The notes: generated by a model not told the origin, from the sequence alone. A stretch of DNA of 64,000 nt from an uncultured Nocardioides sp. (GCF_947488025.1 NZ_CANKYS010000014.1:1-64000); one strand, 5' to 3'. Positions 14,592-23,031 are shown, numbered from the stretch's first letter. Program-made: numbers and translations.

Positions 14592-17177
14592 TTACTCCCC
14601 GTACGCCGCCCAGACGTCCGCGCACTCGTCGGCCGGACCGGGGCGCACCGCGTCGAGGTCGAGGTCGGTCACGGCGTCGCTCGCCCGCGAACGGCCCAGG
14701 TTCCACGCCCGGGCGTCCTCGAGCACCTTTGGAGCCAGCGAGTTGGAGGGCAGGTCCTGCAGCACGCAGGCCGCGACGTCCTGCGGGAGCCGCTCGACGA
14801 TCACGGGCGCCGCGTCGGCGGACAGGGTCTGCAGGTAGCGAAGATCGAGGTCGCCGGTCGCCTCGTAGCGGTCGAGGTTCCGTTCCGCGACCCAGGCATC
14901 GGGATTGATCGCAGCGAGCCCGATGAGCGCCACCGCACCCGAGGCGAGCGCGACGCGCGGCAGCCAGCGACCGCGGCCCAGTGCACCCGCGGCCATGATC
15001 GCCAGCACGACGAAGCCGAGCCAGCCCTCGAAGACGTCGACGAACAGGCGCAGCGTGGTGAAGCCGTAGGCGTCCTGGTAGACCGACATCCCACGCAGCG
15101 CGGACGCGACCACCAGCAGCGTGAGGGTGCAGAGCAGGCCGAGCGAGCCGAAGAGCCAGCGACGGTCTCCTGCATCGTCCCCGGCCCGGCGCGCCGCGAT
15201 CCACACGACCAGCACCGTGAGCGCGGTGGCGAGGGTGAGCTGGCCGAAACCCTGGTGGACGTAGTCGGCATAGGTGAGGCCCGTCGTGGCCTCGATGTAG
15301 TCGCGGCCGCCGACCAGCGCGCGCGCCTGGGCGGCGATGAAGGCGACGAACACGGCGTCGACGACCAGCACCGGCACCAGCCACTCGAAGCGGTTGGCGA
15401 GTGCGGTCGGGCGCCGCCCGCCCAGCACCTCGACGTCGGCCGGGTTGAGCGCGAGGTAGGCGGCGCCCAGGGTCGCGGCGAAGACGAAGCACGCCACGAA
15501 CGCGCGGCCAACGAGGTCGTTGAAGGTCAGGTTGGGCACGAGCTGGTCGACCCAGGACCCGAAGACGGGATTGGCGCTGGCGAAGATCGTGCCGAAGACC
15601 GCGAGGCCGAGCAGCGACCACCCCGTCGTACGCACCACGGCCGGGGTGCGCGAGCCGGTCCCGGCGATCCGCAGGGACCGGCCGAACCACGGCAGGCCAC
15701 GCAGCGACGCGAGCGGCCACGCCACCCCGGACAGCAGGATGCCGGGCATCGTGCGGGCGCCGGTGACGCCGCAGAGGAACACTGCTCCCGCGACGACGAG
15801 GCCGAGCATCTGCACCCACCAGGCGTCGAGCAGGGTCATCGGAAGGACGAGCAGCACAGCCAGCCCGGCACACAGCAGCGTCCAGCGCTCGCGGCGCCGG
15901 CGGGCGGTCGCCAGGGCGGCCGCTCCGCAGGTCAGCGCGACGAGCGTCCACGTGATCCCGACAGCGGTGAACGACAGGGCGATCCCGGCGACGATCCCGG
16001 CTGCCGCCGCGGCAGCCACGGTCCGGAGCCCGTGCGGGCCGCCCCGGTCCGGCCAGAACCGGCCGAACAGGCCGTCCAGCCCGGGCTGCTGGCCGCCGGG
16101 TGCCACGGACGCCGTGGCGCCCCCGGGCTGCGGGACGGGCGCGGTGGTCGTGGGCATCTCACGCTCCTCGGAGGTGGCGGGCGTCGGCGTCGCGGGGACC
16201 TCGAGGCGGAGGCGGGCGCCGTTCCCGGCCTCGGGGTCGAGGAAGCGGAGCGTCCCCCCGTGGAGCTGCGCCACCCACCGCGCGACGGCGAGGCCGAGGC
16301 CCGTGCCGCCGGCACCGTCGGTGCCGAAGCGCTCGAAGACGCGCTCGCGGTCCTCGGGCGCCACTCCCACGCCGGCGTCGACGACCTCGAGCCACCACGC
16401 GCCGTCGGCGCTCCCGGCGGCACTCCCAGCGGTGATGCGCACGGGCGTCTCGGCGGGTGCGTGGCGCGCGGCGTTGTCCACCACGTTGACGAGCAGCTGG
16501 CGCAGCCTGGCCGGGTCGCCGGCCACCACGAGGTCCTCGTCGATCTCGACCGCGACGTCGGTGGCCCTGCCGGTGGCGCGCACCTGGGCGACGGAGTCCT
16601 CGACGAGCGCGCCCAGCGCCACGTCCTGCCGATCGAGGTCGACCACGCCGGCCTCGAGCCGGGAGAGCTGGAGCAGGTCCTCGACCAACCGACCCAGGCG
16701 CTCCGCCTCCTCGAGCGCGGCGGCGAGGTGCTGGGGGTCGGCCGGCACCACCTCGTCGGCGAGGTTCTCGAGCAGCGCGGTCATGGCCGTGAGCGGCGTA
16801 CGCAGCTCGTGGGAGACCGTGGCGATGAGGTCGCGGCGCTCGCGGTCGACCGTCGCGAGGTCGTCGGCCATCCGGTTGAAGGCGGTGGCCAGCTGACCGA
16901 CCTCGTCGGTCGCGGACGTGCGCACCCGTCCGGTGTAGTCGCCGCGCGCCATGGCCCGCGACACCTCCGTCATCCGACGCAGCGGGGCGACCATGCCGGC
17001 GGCGAGCAGCTGGGTGACCCCGAGCGCCAGCGCGACGCTCACCGGCAGCACCAGCAGGGCCGGGACGTCCGCGGCCGAGCCGAGGAGCGTGAGCAGGACC
17101 GCGGTGACGACCGAGGCGACCACCAGCAGCCCGAGCTTGGCCTTCAGGCTGGAGACGGAGTCGAGCCAGGCGCTCAC
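14592..17177 (-). CDS. sensor histidine kinase fused to a DUF4173/DUF4153-like membrane domain
   Basis: An 861-residue fused protein. The N-terminal half is a kinase: two membrane helices (~14-34 and ~40-62), a HAMP segment (~62-115), the phospho-acceptor His123 in VSHELRTPL, an N-box VVDNAARHAP, and ATP-binding VVDAGVGVAP and GTGLGLAV, ending near 335. A Pro/Thr linker follows. Residues ~380-860 hold many hydrophobic helices like DUF4173 membrane proteins, normally encoded separately. An internal ATG at 16157 (Met341) has GAGGAG seven bases upstream, so the membrane half may also be made alone. GTG at 17177 overlaps the micro-ORF stop. It pairs with the upstream response regulator. Confidence 0.85.
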   Translation of the reverse strand: MSAWLDSVSSLKAKLGLLVVASVVTAVLLTLLGSAADVPALLVLPVSVALALGVTQLLAAGMVAPLRRMTEVSRAMARGDYTGRVRTSATDEVGQLATAFNRMADDLATVDRERRDLIATVSHELRTPLTAMTALLENLADEVVPADPQHLAAALEEAERLGRLVEDLLQLSRLEAGVVDLDRQDVALGALVEDSVAQVRATGRATDVAVEIDEDLVVAGDPARLRQLLVNVVDNAARHAPAETPVRITAGSAAGSADGAWWLEVVDAGVGVAPEDRERVFERFGTDGAGGTGLGLAVARWVAQLHGGTLRFLDPEAGNGARLRLEVPATPTPATSEEREMPTTTAPVPQPGGATASVAPGGQQPGLDGLFGRFWPDRGGPHGLRTVAAAAAAGIVAGIALSFTAVGITWTLVALTCGAAALATARRRRERWTLLCAGLAVLLVLPMTLLDAWWVQMLGLVVAGAVFLCGVTGARTMPGILLSGVAWPLASLRGLPWFGRSLRIAGTGSRTPAVVRTTGWSLLGLAVFGTIFASANPVFGSWVDQLVPNLTFNDLVGRAFVACFVFAATLGAAYLALNPADVEVLGGRRPTALANRFEWLVPVLVVDAVFVAFIAAQARALVGGRDYIEATTGLTYADYVHQGFGQLTLATALTVLVVWIAARRAGDDAGDRRWLFGSLGLLCTLTLLVVASALRGMSVYQDAYGFTTLRLFVDVFEGWLGFVVLAIMAAGALGRGRWLPRVALASGAVALIGLAAINPDAWVAERNLDRYEATGDLDLRYLQTLSADAAPVIVERLPQDVAACVLQDLPSNSLAPKVLEDARAWNLGRSRASDAVTDLDLDAVRPGPADECADVWAAYGE

Positions 17178-17242
17178 TCGGGGCCCCCGCGGCGTTGTTC
17201 GGGGGAGCGCAGCGGCGGAGAAGAACGGCGTGGGGTCTTCAT
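17174..17242 (-). CDS. 22-residue micro-ORF, copy B of a duplicated 69-bp module
   Basis: The second copy of the module at 5452-5520. It lies between the response regulator and its kinase: its ATG overlaps the regulator stop (ATGA) and its TGA overlaps the kinase GTG (GTGA). The peptide contains TPRRSSPPLRS and EQR and differs from copy A at five residues. Similarity to copy A does not extend past the start and stop codons on either side. Its function is unknown; it would couple regulator and kinase translation. Confidence 0.6.
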   Translation of the reverse strand: MKTPRRSSPPLRSPEQRRGGPE

Positions 17243-17961
17243 CCGAGGTCCTCGAGGGCGTAGCCGACGCCGTGGACCGTGCGGATGCGCGCGGCCCCCA
17301 CCTTGCTGCGCAGGGCCTTGACGTGGCTGTCCACGGTGCGGGTCGCGCTGGCGCTCGCCCAGGCGTCGCCCCAGTCCCAGACCTCGCGCAGCAGCCGCTC
17401 GCGGCTGAGGACCTGACCGGGCGTCCGGGCCAGGCACAGCAGCAGGTCGAACTCGGTGGGGGTCAGGTGCACGGCCTCCCCGGCGACCGTCGTACGCCGG
17501 GAGCCGGGGTCGATGCGCACGCCGCCCACCTCGATGGTGGCGGGCCGCTCGTCTGCCAGCGCCGCCGCCCGCTCGACGCGTCGCAGCAGCGCGGAGACCC
17601 GGGCGACCACCTCGCGCATCGAGAACGGCTTGGTGAGGTAGTCGTCGGCGCCGACGCCCAGGCCCACGAGCACGTCGGCCTCGTCGTCGCGTGCGGTGAG
17701 CATCAGCACCGGCACGGGCCGCGCGGCCTGGATCCGGCGACACACCTCGAGGCCGTCGAACCCCGGCAGCATCACGTCCAGCAGCACGACGTCCGGCCTC
17801 ACCGCTGCCGCCGCCTCGACCGCGGAGGGCCCGTCGAAGGCCTGCTCGACGGTGTAGCCCTCGGCGCGCAGCCGCTGGGCGAGGGCGTCATTGATGGTGC
17901 GCTCGTCCTCCACCACCAGGGCGGTCCTCTGCCGGGACGCGGGGCTCGTGCGGGAGGTCAT
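17239..17961 (-). CDS. OmpR-family response regulator
   Basis: A 240-residue two-component regulator. The receiver domain (~12-125) has the acidic pair VVEDE, phospho-acceptor Asp62 in LLDVMLPGFDG and Lys111 in YLTKPF. The C-terminal winged helix (~140-238) has LTPTEFDLLLCLARTPGQVLS and VDSHVKALRSKVG. The cognate partner is the kinase at 14592-17177, with the micro-ORF between them. The ATG at 17961 has a TAGGGT -10 box (17968-17973) exactly six bases upstream, predicting a leaderless transcript. Confidence 0.93.
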   Translation of the reverse strand: MTSRTSPASRQRTALVVEDERTINDALAQRLRAEGYTVEQAFDGPSAVEAAAAVRPDVVLLDVMLPGFDGLEVCRRIQAARPVPVLMLTARDDEADVLVGLGVGADDYLTKPFSMREVVARVSALLRRVERAAALADERPATIEVGGVRIDPGSRRTTVAGEAVHLTPTEFDLLLCLARTPGQVLSRERLLREVWDWGDAWASASATRTVDSHVKALRSKVGAARIRTVHGVGYALEDLG

Positions 17962-17967
17962 GCCACG

Positions 17968-17973
17968 ACCCTA
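17968..17973 (-). promoter_or_regulatory. -10 box TAGGGT for the response-regulator operon
   Basis: The box ends six bases before the ATG at 17961 on the minus strand, so the mRNA should begin at the start codon. Confidence 0.5.
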
Positions 17974-18035
17974 GGAGCGCAGGTGGGTCGGGGGCGGGGA
18001 CGACTCGTGAAGGTTGTGTGGAGGTCGGCGCCCGC

Positions 18036-19124
18036 TCACTCCGGGCGCAGGTCCTCGCGCGGCCAGTCGACCATGACGCGCGCGCCACCACCGGGGGCGT
18101 CGTCGATGGTCACCCAGCCGCCGTGCGCCCGAGACAGGCCTCCGACGATGTACATGCCGAGACCGCTGCCGCCGGAGTCGCCGGTGGTCCAGAACTTCGT
18201 GAAGACCCGCCGGCGCAGCTCGACCGGGATGCCGTCCCCCTCGTCGTCCACCGTGATGCGGACGCCGTCGAGGTCCTCGGACCGGGCGAGCCGGACCCGG
18301 ACCTGGCCCAGGCCGTGGCGGACGGCGTTCTCGACGAGGTTGGTGACGACCTGGGTGAACTTGTCGGGATCGGCGAAGACCTCGGGCAGGTCGGGCTCGA
18401 CCTCGAGGCTGATGCCGCGCGCGGTCCCGGCCTCGATGGAGTCGACGACCCGGCGCACGAGCACCTCCGCCGAGACCTCGCGCGGGTACAGCTGGAGCCG
18501 GCCGGTGTCGATCCGCGCCACGTCGAGGAGCTCGGCGATCAGCCGGGAGAGCCGGTCGGCGTCGGCGTTGACCGTGGTGAGCATCAGCTTGCGCTGGTCG
18601 TCGCTCAGCTTGTCCCAGCGGTTGAGCAGCGCCTGCACGAAGCCCTTGACGCCCGTCAGGGGCGAGCGCAGCTCGTGCGCGACGGTGGCGACGAGGTCGG
18701 AGCGCTCGCGGTCGAGCCGTGCCCGGCCGCGACCGCTCCGCAGGCCGATCGCGATGCCGACGATCCGGCCGAAGGGCTCCTCGCGCACCAACCGCGCCGT
18801 GGTGAGGACCTCGTCGCCGGAGGCGTTGAGCCACGCCTGCTCCGGCGCACCGCGCGTGATCGAGATGGCGTCGAAGGGGCGGTTCACGTCGAGCCAGGTG
18901 CGACCGTCCTGGTCGAGCAGCCGCAGCACGTCGGGCAGGGGCAGGCCGAGCGCCTGCTCGGCGTCGACGCCCAGCAGCGCCGCGCCCTGGGCGTTGAGGA
19001 TCGTCACCACGCCCTCGCGGCTGGCACCCAGGATGCCGTCGGGGTAGAAGTCGGCGAGGGTACGCAGCCGGCTCGGACGGGCGGAGTCCACCCGGTGGCG
19101 CGGGGCGTAGTCGTCGTCTGACAC
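18036..19124 (-). CDS. cytoplasmic PAS-domain sensor histidine kinase
   Basis: A 362-residue kinase with no membrane helix. A PAS-like domain covers ~25-130 (YPDGILGASREGVVTILN, ALLGVDAEQALG). The HisKA box has His150 in TVAHELRSPL. The ATPase domain shows VVTNLVENAVRHG, DDEGDGIP and GSGLGMYIVGGL. The GTG at 19124 lies seven bases after a TAGGGT box (19132-19137). It is separate from the two-component operon downstream (74-nt gap to 17961) and has no partner regulator beside it, so its signal and target are unknown. Confidence 0.85.
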   Translation of the reverse strand: MSDDDYAPRHRVDSARPSRLRTLADFYPDGILGASREGVVTILNAQGAALLGVDAEQALGLPLPDVLRLLDQDGRTWLDVNRPFDAISITRGAPEQAWLNASGDEVLTTARLVREEPFGRIVGIAIGLRSGRGRARLDRERSDLVATVAHELRSPLTGVKGFVQALLNRWDKLSDDQRKLMLTTVNADADRLSRLIAELLDVARIDTGRLQLYPREVSAEVLVRRVVDSIEAGTARGISLEVEPDLPEVFADPDKFTQVVTNLVENAVRHGLGQVRVRLARSEDLDGVRITVDDEGDGIPVELRRRVFTKFWTTGDSGGSGLGMYIVGGLSRAHGGWVTIDDAPGGGARVMVDWPREDLRPE

Positions 19125-19147
19125 GCCCCGAACCCTAGTCGTCGCGC

Positions 19148-19426
19148 CTACCGCTCCGACCGGTCCCGCGCCGCCGCCTTGGGCCGGCGCAGGCCCGCCT
19201 CGCGCAGCGCCACGACGAGCTCGCGCGACGAGACCGGGAGGGCGCCGGCGGCCACCAGGGCGTCGTACGCGTCCGCGGGGACGTCGTAGTGGTCGCGGTC
19301 CCAGCCGCGAGCAGGAATGCCGTGGGCGGCGGCGAACGCGTGCACCTCGTCGTAGGACGTGTCGCTGGCCAGGTGCGACCACAGCCGGTCCCAGCGCGGC
19401 ACGGCGGGCGGGTCGATGAGGATCAT
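19148..19426 (-). CDS. DUF4031 domain protein
   Basis: A 92-residue protein whose start (MILIDPPAVP, then RLWSHLASD) and body (SYDEVHAFAAAHGIP, RDHYDVP) match the DUF4031 pattern. The biochemical role is unknown. Its ATG overlaps the stop of the SpoU methyltransferase upstream (ATGA), so the two are co-translated. The C-terminus is basic. Confidence 0.8.
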   Translation of the reverse strand: MILIDPPAVPRWDRLWSHLASDTSYDEVHAFAAAHGIPARGWDRDHYDVPADAYDALVAAGALPVSSRELVVALREAGLRRPKAAARDRSER

Positions 19427-20202
19427 GTCCGGGACCGCTGGGCGCGCGCGCTGGCGTAGAGGCACACCGCGGCGGCCGTGGACAGGTTGAGGCTCTCGGC
19501 CCGGCCGTGGATCGGGATGGCGACGCGGTGGTCGGCCAGGGCGGCCAGCTCCTCGGGCAGACCCCAGGCCTCGTTGCCGAAGAGCCAGGCCGTCGGCCCG
19601 CCGAGGTCGGCGTCGAACAGGTCCACCTCGCCGGCCCCGTCGGCGGCCAGGACCGTCAGGCCACGCGCCTGGGCGGCCCGCACGGCCGCAACCGGGTCGG
19701 GCTCCACCGCGACGGGCAGGTGGAAGAGGCTCCCGACGGTCGCGCGCACGGTCTTCGGGTTGTAGGCGTCGACCGACTGGCCGGCCAGCACGACCGCGTC
19801 GGCGCCGGCCGCGTCCGCCGTACGGATCACGGTGCCGGCGTTGCCGGGGTCCCGGACGTCGGCGCAGATCGCCACCAACCGGGCCGAGGCCCGCAGGACG
19901 TGCTCGAGCGGCGCGTCGAGGTGCCGGCACACGGCGACCACGCCGGCCGGCGAGACCGAGTCCGACAGCGAGGCGAGCGCCCGGTCGTCGACCAGGGTGA
20001 CCGGCACCGTGGCGAACAGGTCGGCGTGCTGCTCGACCGCGAGCGGTGTCGCGAAGACCTCCACGACGCACCCGGCGACGGACAGCGCCCCCTCGACGGC
20101 CTTCGGGCCGTCAGCGAGGAAGAGCCGCCGCTCGGTGCGTACCGAACGGCGGCTCAACTTGCGAGCCTCCTTGACGCGAGCGTTGCTCGCGGCGAGGGGC
20201 AT
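19423..20202 (-). CDS. TrmH/SpoU-family 2'-O-ribose RNA methyltransferase
   Basis: SAM-dependent SPOUT enzyme that methylates rRNA or tRNA. The 259-residue protein has a substrate-binding N-terminal domain and the SpoU motifs ADVRDPGNAGTVIRTADAAGA, LFGNEAWGLPEEL and IPIHGRAESLNLSTAAAVCLY (in part). It follows rplT directly, a common place for such genes in Actinobacteria, which suggests an rRNA target. ATG at 20202 is used; a GTG one codon earlier is equally possible. Confidence 0.9.
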   Translation of the reverse strand: MPLAASNARVKEARKLSRRSVRTERRLFLADGPKAVEGALSVAGCVVEVFATPLAVEQHADLFATVPVTLVDDRALASLSDSVSPAGVVAVCRHLDAPLEHVLRASARLVAICADVRDPGNAGTVIRTADAAGADAVVLAGQSVDAYNPKTVRATVGSLFHLPVAVEPDPVAAVRAAQARGLTVLAADGAGEVDLFDADLGGPTAWLFGNEAWGLPEELAALADHRVAIPIHGRAESLNLSTAAAVCLYASARAQRSRT

Positions 20203-20210
20203 CACGTCGT

Positions 20211-20597
20211 TCAGGCGGAGACCTTGGGCGCGTTGACGTCCTCGGGCAGCGCGGCCTTGGCGGCCTCGACGAGCGCGGCGAAGGCCGGCGCGTCGTTGAC
20301 GGCGAGCTCGGCGAGGATCTTGCGGTCGACCTCGATGCCGGCCAGGCCGAGGCCCTGGATGAAGCGGTTGTAGGTCATCCCGTTGGCGCGGGCCGCAGCG
20401 TTGATGCGCTGGATCCAGAGCTTGCGGAAGTTGCCCTTGTTCTTGCGCCGGTCGTTGTAGCTGTAGACCAGGGAGTGGGTGACCTGCTCCTTGGCCTTGC
20501 GGTAGAGGCGCGAGCGCTGGCCGCGGTAACCGCTGGCGCGCTCGAGGGTGGTACGACGCTTCTTCTGGGCGTTCACTGCGCGCTTGACGCGTGCCAT
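20211..20597 (-). CDS. rplT: ribosomal protein L20
   Basis: 128-residue large-subunit protein that binds 23S rRNA early in assembly. It starts MARVKRAVNAQKKRR and has the conserved SRLYRKAKEQV, YNDRRKNKGNFRKLWIQRIN and SYNRF-like TYNRFI blocks. It is a member of the infC-rpmI-rplT operon. Confidence 0.98.
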   Translation of the reverse strand: MARVKRAVNAQKKRRTTLERASGYRGQRSRLYRKAKEQVTHSLVYSYNDRRKNKGNFRKLWIQRINAAARANGMTYNRFIQGLGLAGIEVDRKILAELAVNDAPAFAALVEAAKAALPEDVNAPKVSA

Positions 20598-20671
20598 GGT
20601 GCTACTCCTTGTTGCAGGGGAAAGTCAGACGGACGGCGGCTGAGCCACCGGGGTGGTGCGGTGGGTGAGGC

Positions 20672-20884
20672 TCAGATGCCGAGCATCTTCTTGGCGCGTG
20701 CGACGTCGCCCTTCTCGAGCTCGACCATGCCGGCGTTGCGGCGGTGCTTCTTGCGGCTGCCGGTGGTCGGCGCGGACGCGAACGCAGCGCCGGACTTGCG
20801 GCCCGCCTGCAGACGCATGATCTTGCCCGAGCCGGTCACCTTGAAGCGCTTCTTCGCGCCCGAGTGGGTCTTGTTCTTCGGCAT
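20672..20884 (-). CDS. rpmI: ribosomal protein L35
   Basis: 70-residue basic large-subunit protein starting MPKNKTHSGAKKRFKVTGSG, with RKSGAAF and KKHRRNAG typical of L35. The length is a few residues above the usual ~65. The 127-nt gap to infC (20885-21011) holds a CTCGATCGAG palindrome and no gene. A 74-nt gap separates it from rplT. Confidence 0.98.
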   Translation of the reverse strand: MPKNKTHSGAKKRFKVTGSGKIMRLQAGRKSGAAFASAPTTGSRKKHRRNAGMVELEKGDVARAKKMLGI

Positions 20885-21011
20885 GTGTCTGCCTCAACTT
20901 CCTTGTGCGTGATGGTTCGGGGGGTGGTGCTGGTGCTTCTGGTTGAACGAGCGTGCTCGGGTCGTTCTCACGGCTTCGCCGCGACGTGCTCGATCGAGCC
21001 CTTCGCTTCGC

Positions 21012-21695
21012 TCAGGCCTCGATCTCAGGATCGAGGTTCTCGGAGCGGCGGCGCTCCTTCTTCTGGGCAACCGGGCCGGCGGCGTGGGCCGCCTCGCGCT
21101 CGGCGTCCTCCTCGGCCTTGCGGTCCGCACGTGCCTGCTCCTTGGTGGCGCGGGCGGCGTCGGCGTCGATCTTGGCGTCGGCCTTCTTCTTGTGCGGGCC
21201 GAGGACCATGGTCATGTTGCGCCCGTCCTGCTTGGGCGAGGACTCGACGAAGCCGAGCTCCTGGACGTCCTCGGCCAGCTTCTGCAGCAGCCGGAAGCCC
21301 AGCTCGGGGCGGTGCTGCTCGCGACCGCGGAACATGATCGTGATCTTGACCTTGTCGCCGGCACCCAGGAACCGCACGACGTGACCCTTCTTGGTCTCGT
21401 AGTCGTGCTTGTCGATCTTGGGACGAAGCTTCATCTCCTTGATGATCACGTTCGTCTGGTTGCGGCGCGACTCGCGGGCCTTCTGGGCGTTCTCGTACTT
21501 GAACTTGCCGTAGTCCATGAGCTTGCAGACCGGGGGGCGTCCCTGGGGAGCGATCTCGACGAGGTCGAGGTCGGCCTCCACGGCCAGCTTGAGTGCCTGG
21601 TCGGTCGGCACGATGCCAACGGTCTCGCCGTTGGGTCCTACGAGCCGGACCTCGGGTACGCGGATCCGGTCGTTGATGCGCAGCTCGGTGCTGAT
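21012..21695 (-). CDS. infC: translation initiation factor IF-3, probable ATC start
   Basis: Prevents premature subunit joining and checks the initiator tRNA. The 227-residue protein covers the IF3 N-domain (RINDRIRVPEVRLVGP), the linker (LMDYGKFKYENAQKARE) and the C-domain (IKEMKLRPKIDKHDYETKKG, MFRGREQ), plus a charged 40-residue tail. The expected start maps to an ATC codon at 21695-21693, four bases after GGAGG, with no ATG or GTG in register nearby. E. coli infC uses ATT for self-regulation, so a rare start is likely real here. The upstream ATG frame (to 21836) crosses the leader hairpin and is rejected. Confidence 0.9.
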   Translation of the reverse strand: MSTELRINDRIRVPEVRLVGPNGETVGIVPTDQALKLAVEADLDLVEIAPQGRPPVCKLMDYGKFKYENAQKARESRRNQTNVIIKEMKLRPKIDKHDYETKKGHVVRFLGAGDKVKITIMFRGREQHRPELGFRLLQKLAEDVQELGFVESSPKQDGRNMTMVLGPHKKKADAKIDADAARATKEQARADRKAEEDAEREAAHAAGPVAQKKERRRSENLDPEIEA

Positions 21696-21766
21696 GGGTC
21701 CTCCAGTGGTTCGGGTGGGTGGGAGTCCCTGTCGCACCGACTCATGCACGGCCGGAAATGGACGAA

Positions 21767-21793
21767 GGCTCCCGCTGTTGCCAAGCGGGAGCC
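21767..21793 (-). promoter_or_regulatory. strong hairpin in the infC leader (possible attenuator)
   Basis: GGCTCCCGCT and AGCGGGAGCC make a perfect 10-bp stem with a 7-nt loop, about 70 nt before the infC start, followed on the transcript by TTCGTCCATTT. It may be an attenuator of the infC-rpmI-rplT operon. Confidence 0.5.
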
Positions 21794-21940
21794 AGTCACG
21801 ACACGTCTCCCCTCTCGGGGAAACTGAGGTGTCCACCTCCGTCCTGCGACGGTGGTGGCTCTGGACCGGGACCCGACGATCTGTGGTGCTGGGCGATCGG
21901 TGCGGGTGGGAGACGGGTGGTGCGTGCCTCCGCTTGGCGG

Positions 21941-21975
21941 GATCAGTGGCACCGTGAAGCGTGGTGTCACTGATC
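21941..21975 (-). promoter_or_regulatory. 13-bp imperfect hairpin near the 5' end of the infC leader
   Basis: GATCAGTGGCACC (21941-21953) and GGTGTCACTGATC (21963-21975) pair over 12 of 13 positions around a 9-nt loop. With the 21767 hairpin it gives the 303-nt gap before infC two strong structures. The interval 21696-21998 has no gene. Confidence 0.5.
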
Positions 21976-21998
21976 GGTCAACACAGAAGGTTAGCGGA

Positions 21999-22529
21999 TC
22001 ATTCCGCCGAGGGGCCAATCCAGCCGTGGCCGCCCGAGCCGTCGCCGATCGCCACCAGCCGCCAGCCGGCAGCGAGCCGCGTGAGGTCGTCACCGTCGAC
22101 GACGTACGTCTCGGGGCCCGCCAGGTCGACCAGCAGCGCCTCGGCGCCGTCCTGGATGGCCGCGGTGGCCGCCGTCGCCGCAGGAACGGGGACCGGGCGC
22201 GCCTCGGGGTCCCACCGGGCCATCGAGGCGGTCGAGGTGAAAGCGAGGAGGCCCTTGCTGCCGTCGGCGGCCTGCACCAGGACGGCCGCCATGTCGGAGG
22301 TCTTGTCATGGGCGAGGCCGTGCTCGTCGACCTCCACCTCACCCAGCACCGCGACCACCGGCACCAGCAGGCGCGCGTCCTGCAGGAGCGTGAGCACCGC
22401 ACCGGAGGTCGTGGCACCCGTCGCGTGGGCGGCCAGCGCGTGGGCGAGCCGCGGATCGGCGTCCCCCGCGTCGTCGGCGAACCCCGGGTCGGGGATGGTG
22501 CGCTCGTGGGAATCATCGTCGTGGGCCAC
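21999..22529 (-). CDS. SseB-family protein
   Basis: A 176-residue protein with the SseB N-terminal-domain pattern: VLTLLQDARLLVPVVAVLGE, AAVLVQAADGSKGLLAFTS, and DGAEALLVDLAGPETYVVDG. It is often found in Actinobacteria beside infC, as here, in the same orientation. Molecular function unknown. The GTG at 22529 has AGGATGGAG upstream; later codons would remove conserved sequence. Confidence 0.75.
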   Translation of the reverse strand: MAHDDDSHERTIPDPGFADDAGDADPRLAHALAAHATGATTSGAVLTLLQDARLLVPVVAVLGEVEVDEHGLAHDKTSDMAAVLVQAADGSKGLLAFTSTASMARWDPEARPVPVPAATAATAAIQDGAEALLVDLAGPETYVVDGDDLTRLAAGWRLVAIGDGSGGHGWIGPSAE

Positions 22530-22575
22530 GGCTCCATCCTCTCCCGGGCGTGGTGCGCTGTGGGAGTCTGGGGAC

Positions 22576-23031
22576 GTGGAAGGGACTACCTGGGCAGCAC
22601 TGACCGCAGCGCTCACCGTGGCGGGCGCCATCTGGACGTGGATCGCGTTCCGCCGTCGAGGAGCGGCCAACGGCCTCCGCGCCATGGGCTTCACGCTGCT
22701 CCCGGCAGCGGCGTGGCTGACCGGGACGTTGGAGATGGTCACCGAGATCGCAGGCTCCGTCACCGACTGGGCGACCACCCTCGTGTTCGACGTACGCACG
22801 TGGGTGGGCGTCGGGCTCGCCGGGCTGGCCGTCGTGCTGTGGTTCGTCAGCGGCATCATCCGGGACCGCCAGCTCGCCCGCGCCCAGGCCACGGGCCAGG
22901 CCGGCACGTCGGGCGAGCGTGACGCGCTGCCGGAGGCCTCCTCCACCCGGACCGGTCCGACCTCGCGCGCAGCCGTGGACGACGAGATGGCCGACATCGA
23001 GGCGCTGCTGCGCAGACGAGGCATCGAGTGA
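22576..23031 (+). CDS. small integral membrane protein of unknown function
   Basis: A 151-residue protein with predicted membrane helices at ~5-24, ~35-55 and ~75-95, then a charged cytoplasmic tail ending EMADIEALLRRRGIE. I do not recognise the family. The GTG start at 22576 follows GGGAG. Its stop overlaps the start of the next gene (TGA within GAGTGAGC), so it is coupled to the PLP enzyme downstream. Confidence 0.7.
   Translation: MEGTTWAALTAALTVAGAIWTWIAFRRRGAANGLRAMGFTLLPAAAWLTGTLEMVTEIAGSVTDWATTLVFDVRTWVGVGLAGLAVVLWFVSGIIRDRQLARAQATGQAGTSGERDALPEASSTRTGPTSRAAVDDEMADIEALLRRRGIE

Noticed and set aside
21012..21836. Longer infC frame starting at an ATG at 21836
   Set aside because: The added 47 residues cross the leader hairpin, are not IF-3-like, and bypass the GGAGG-ATC start.
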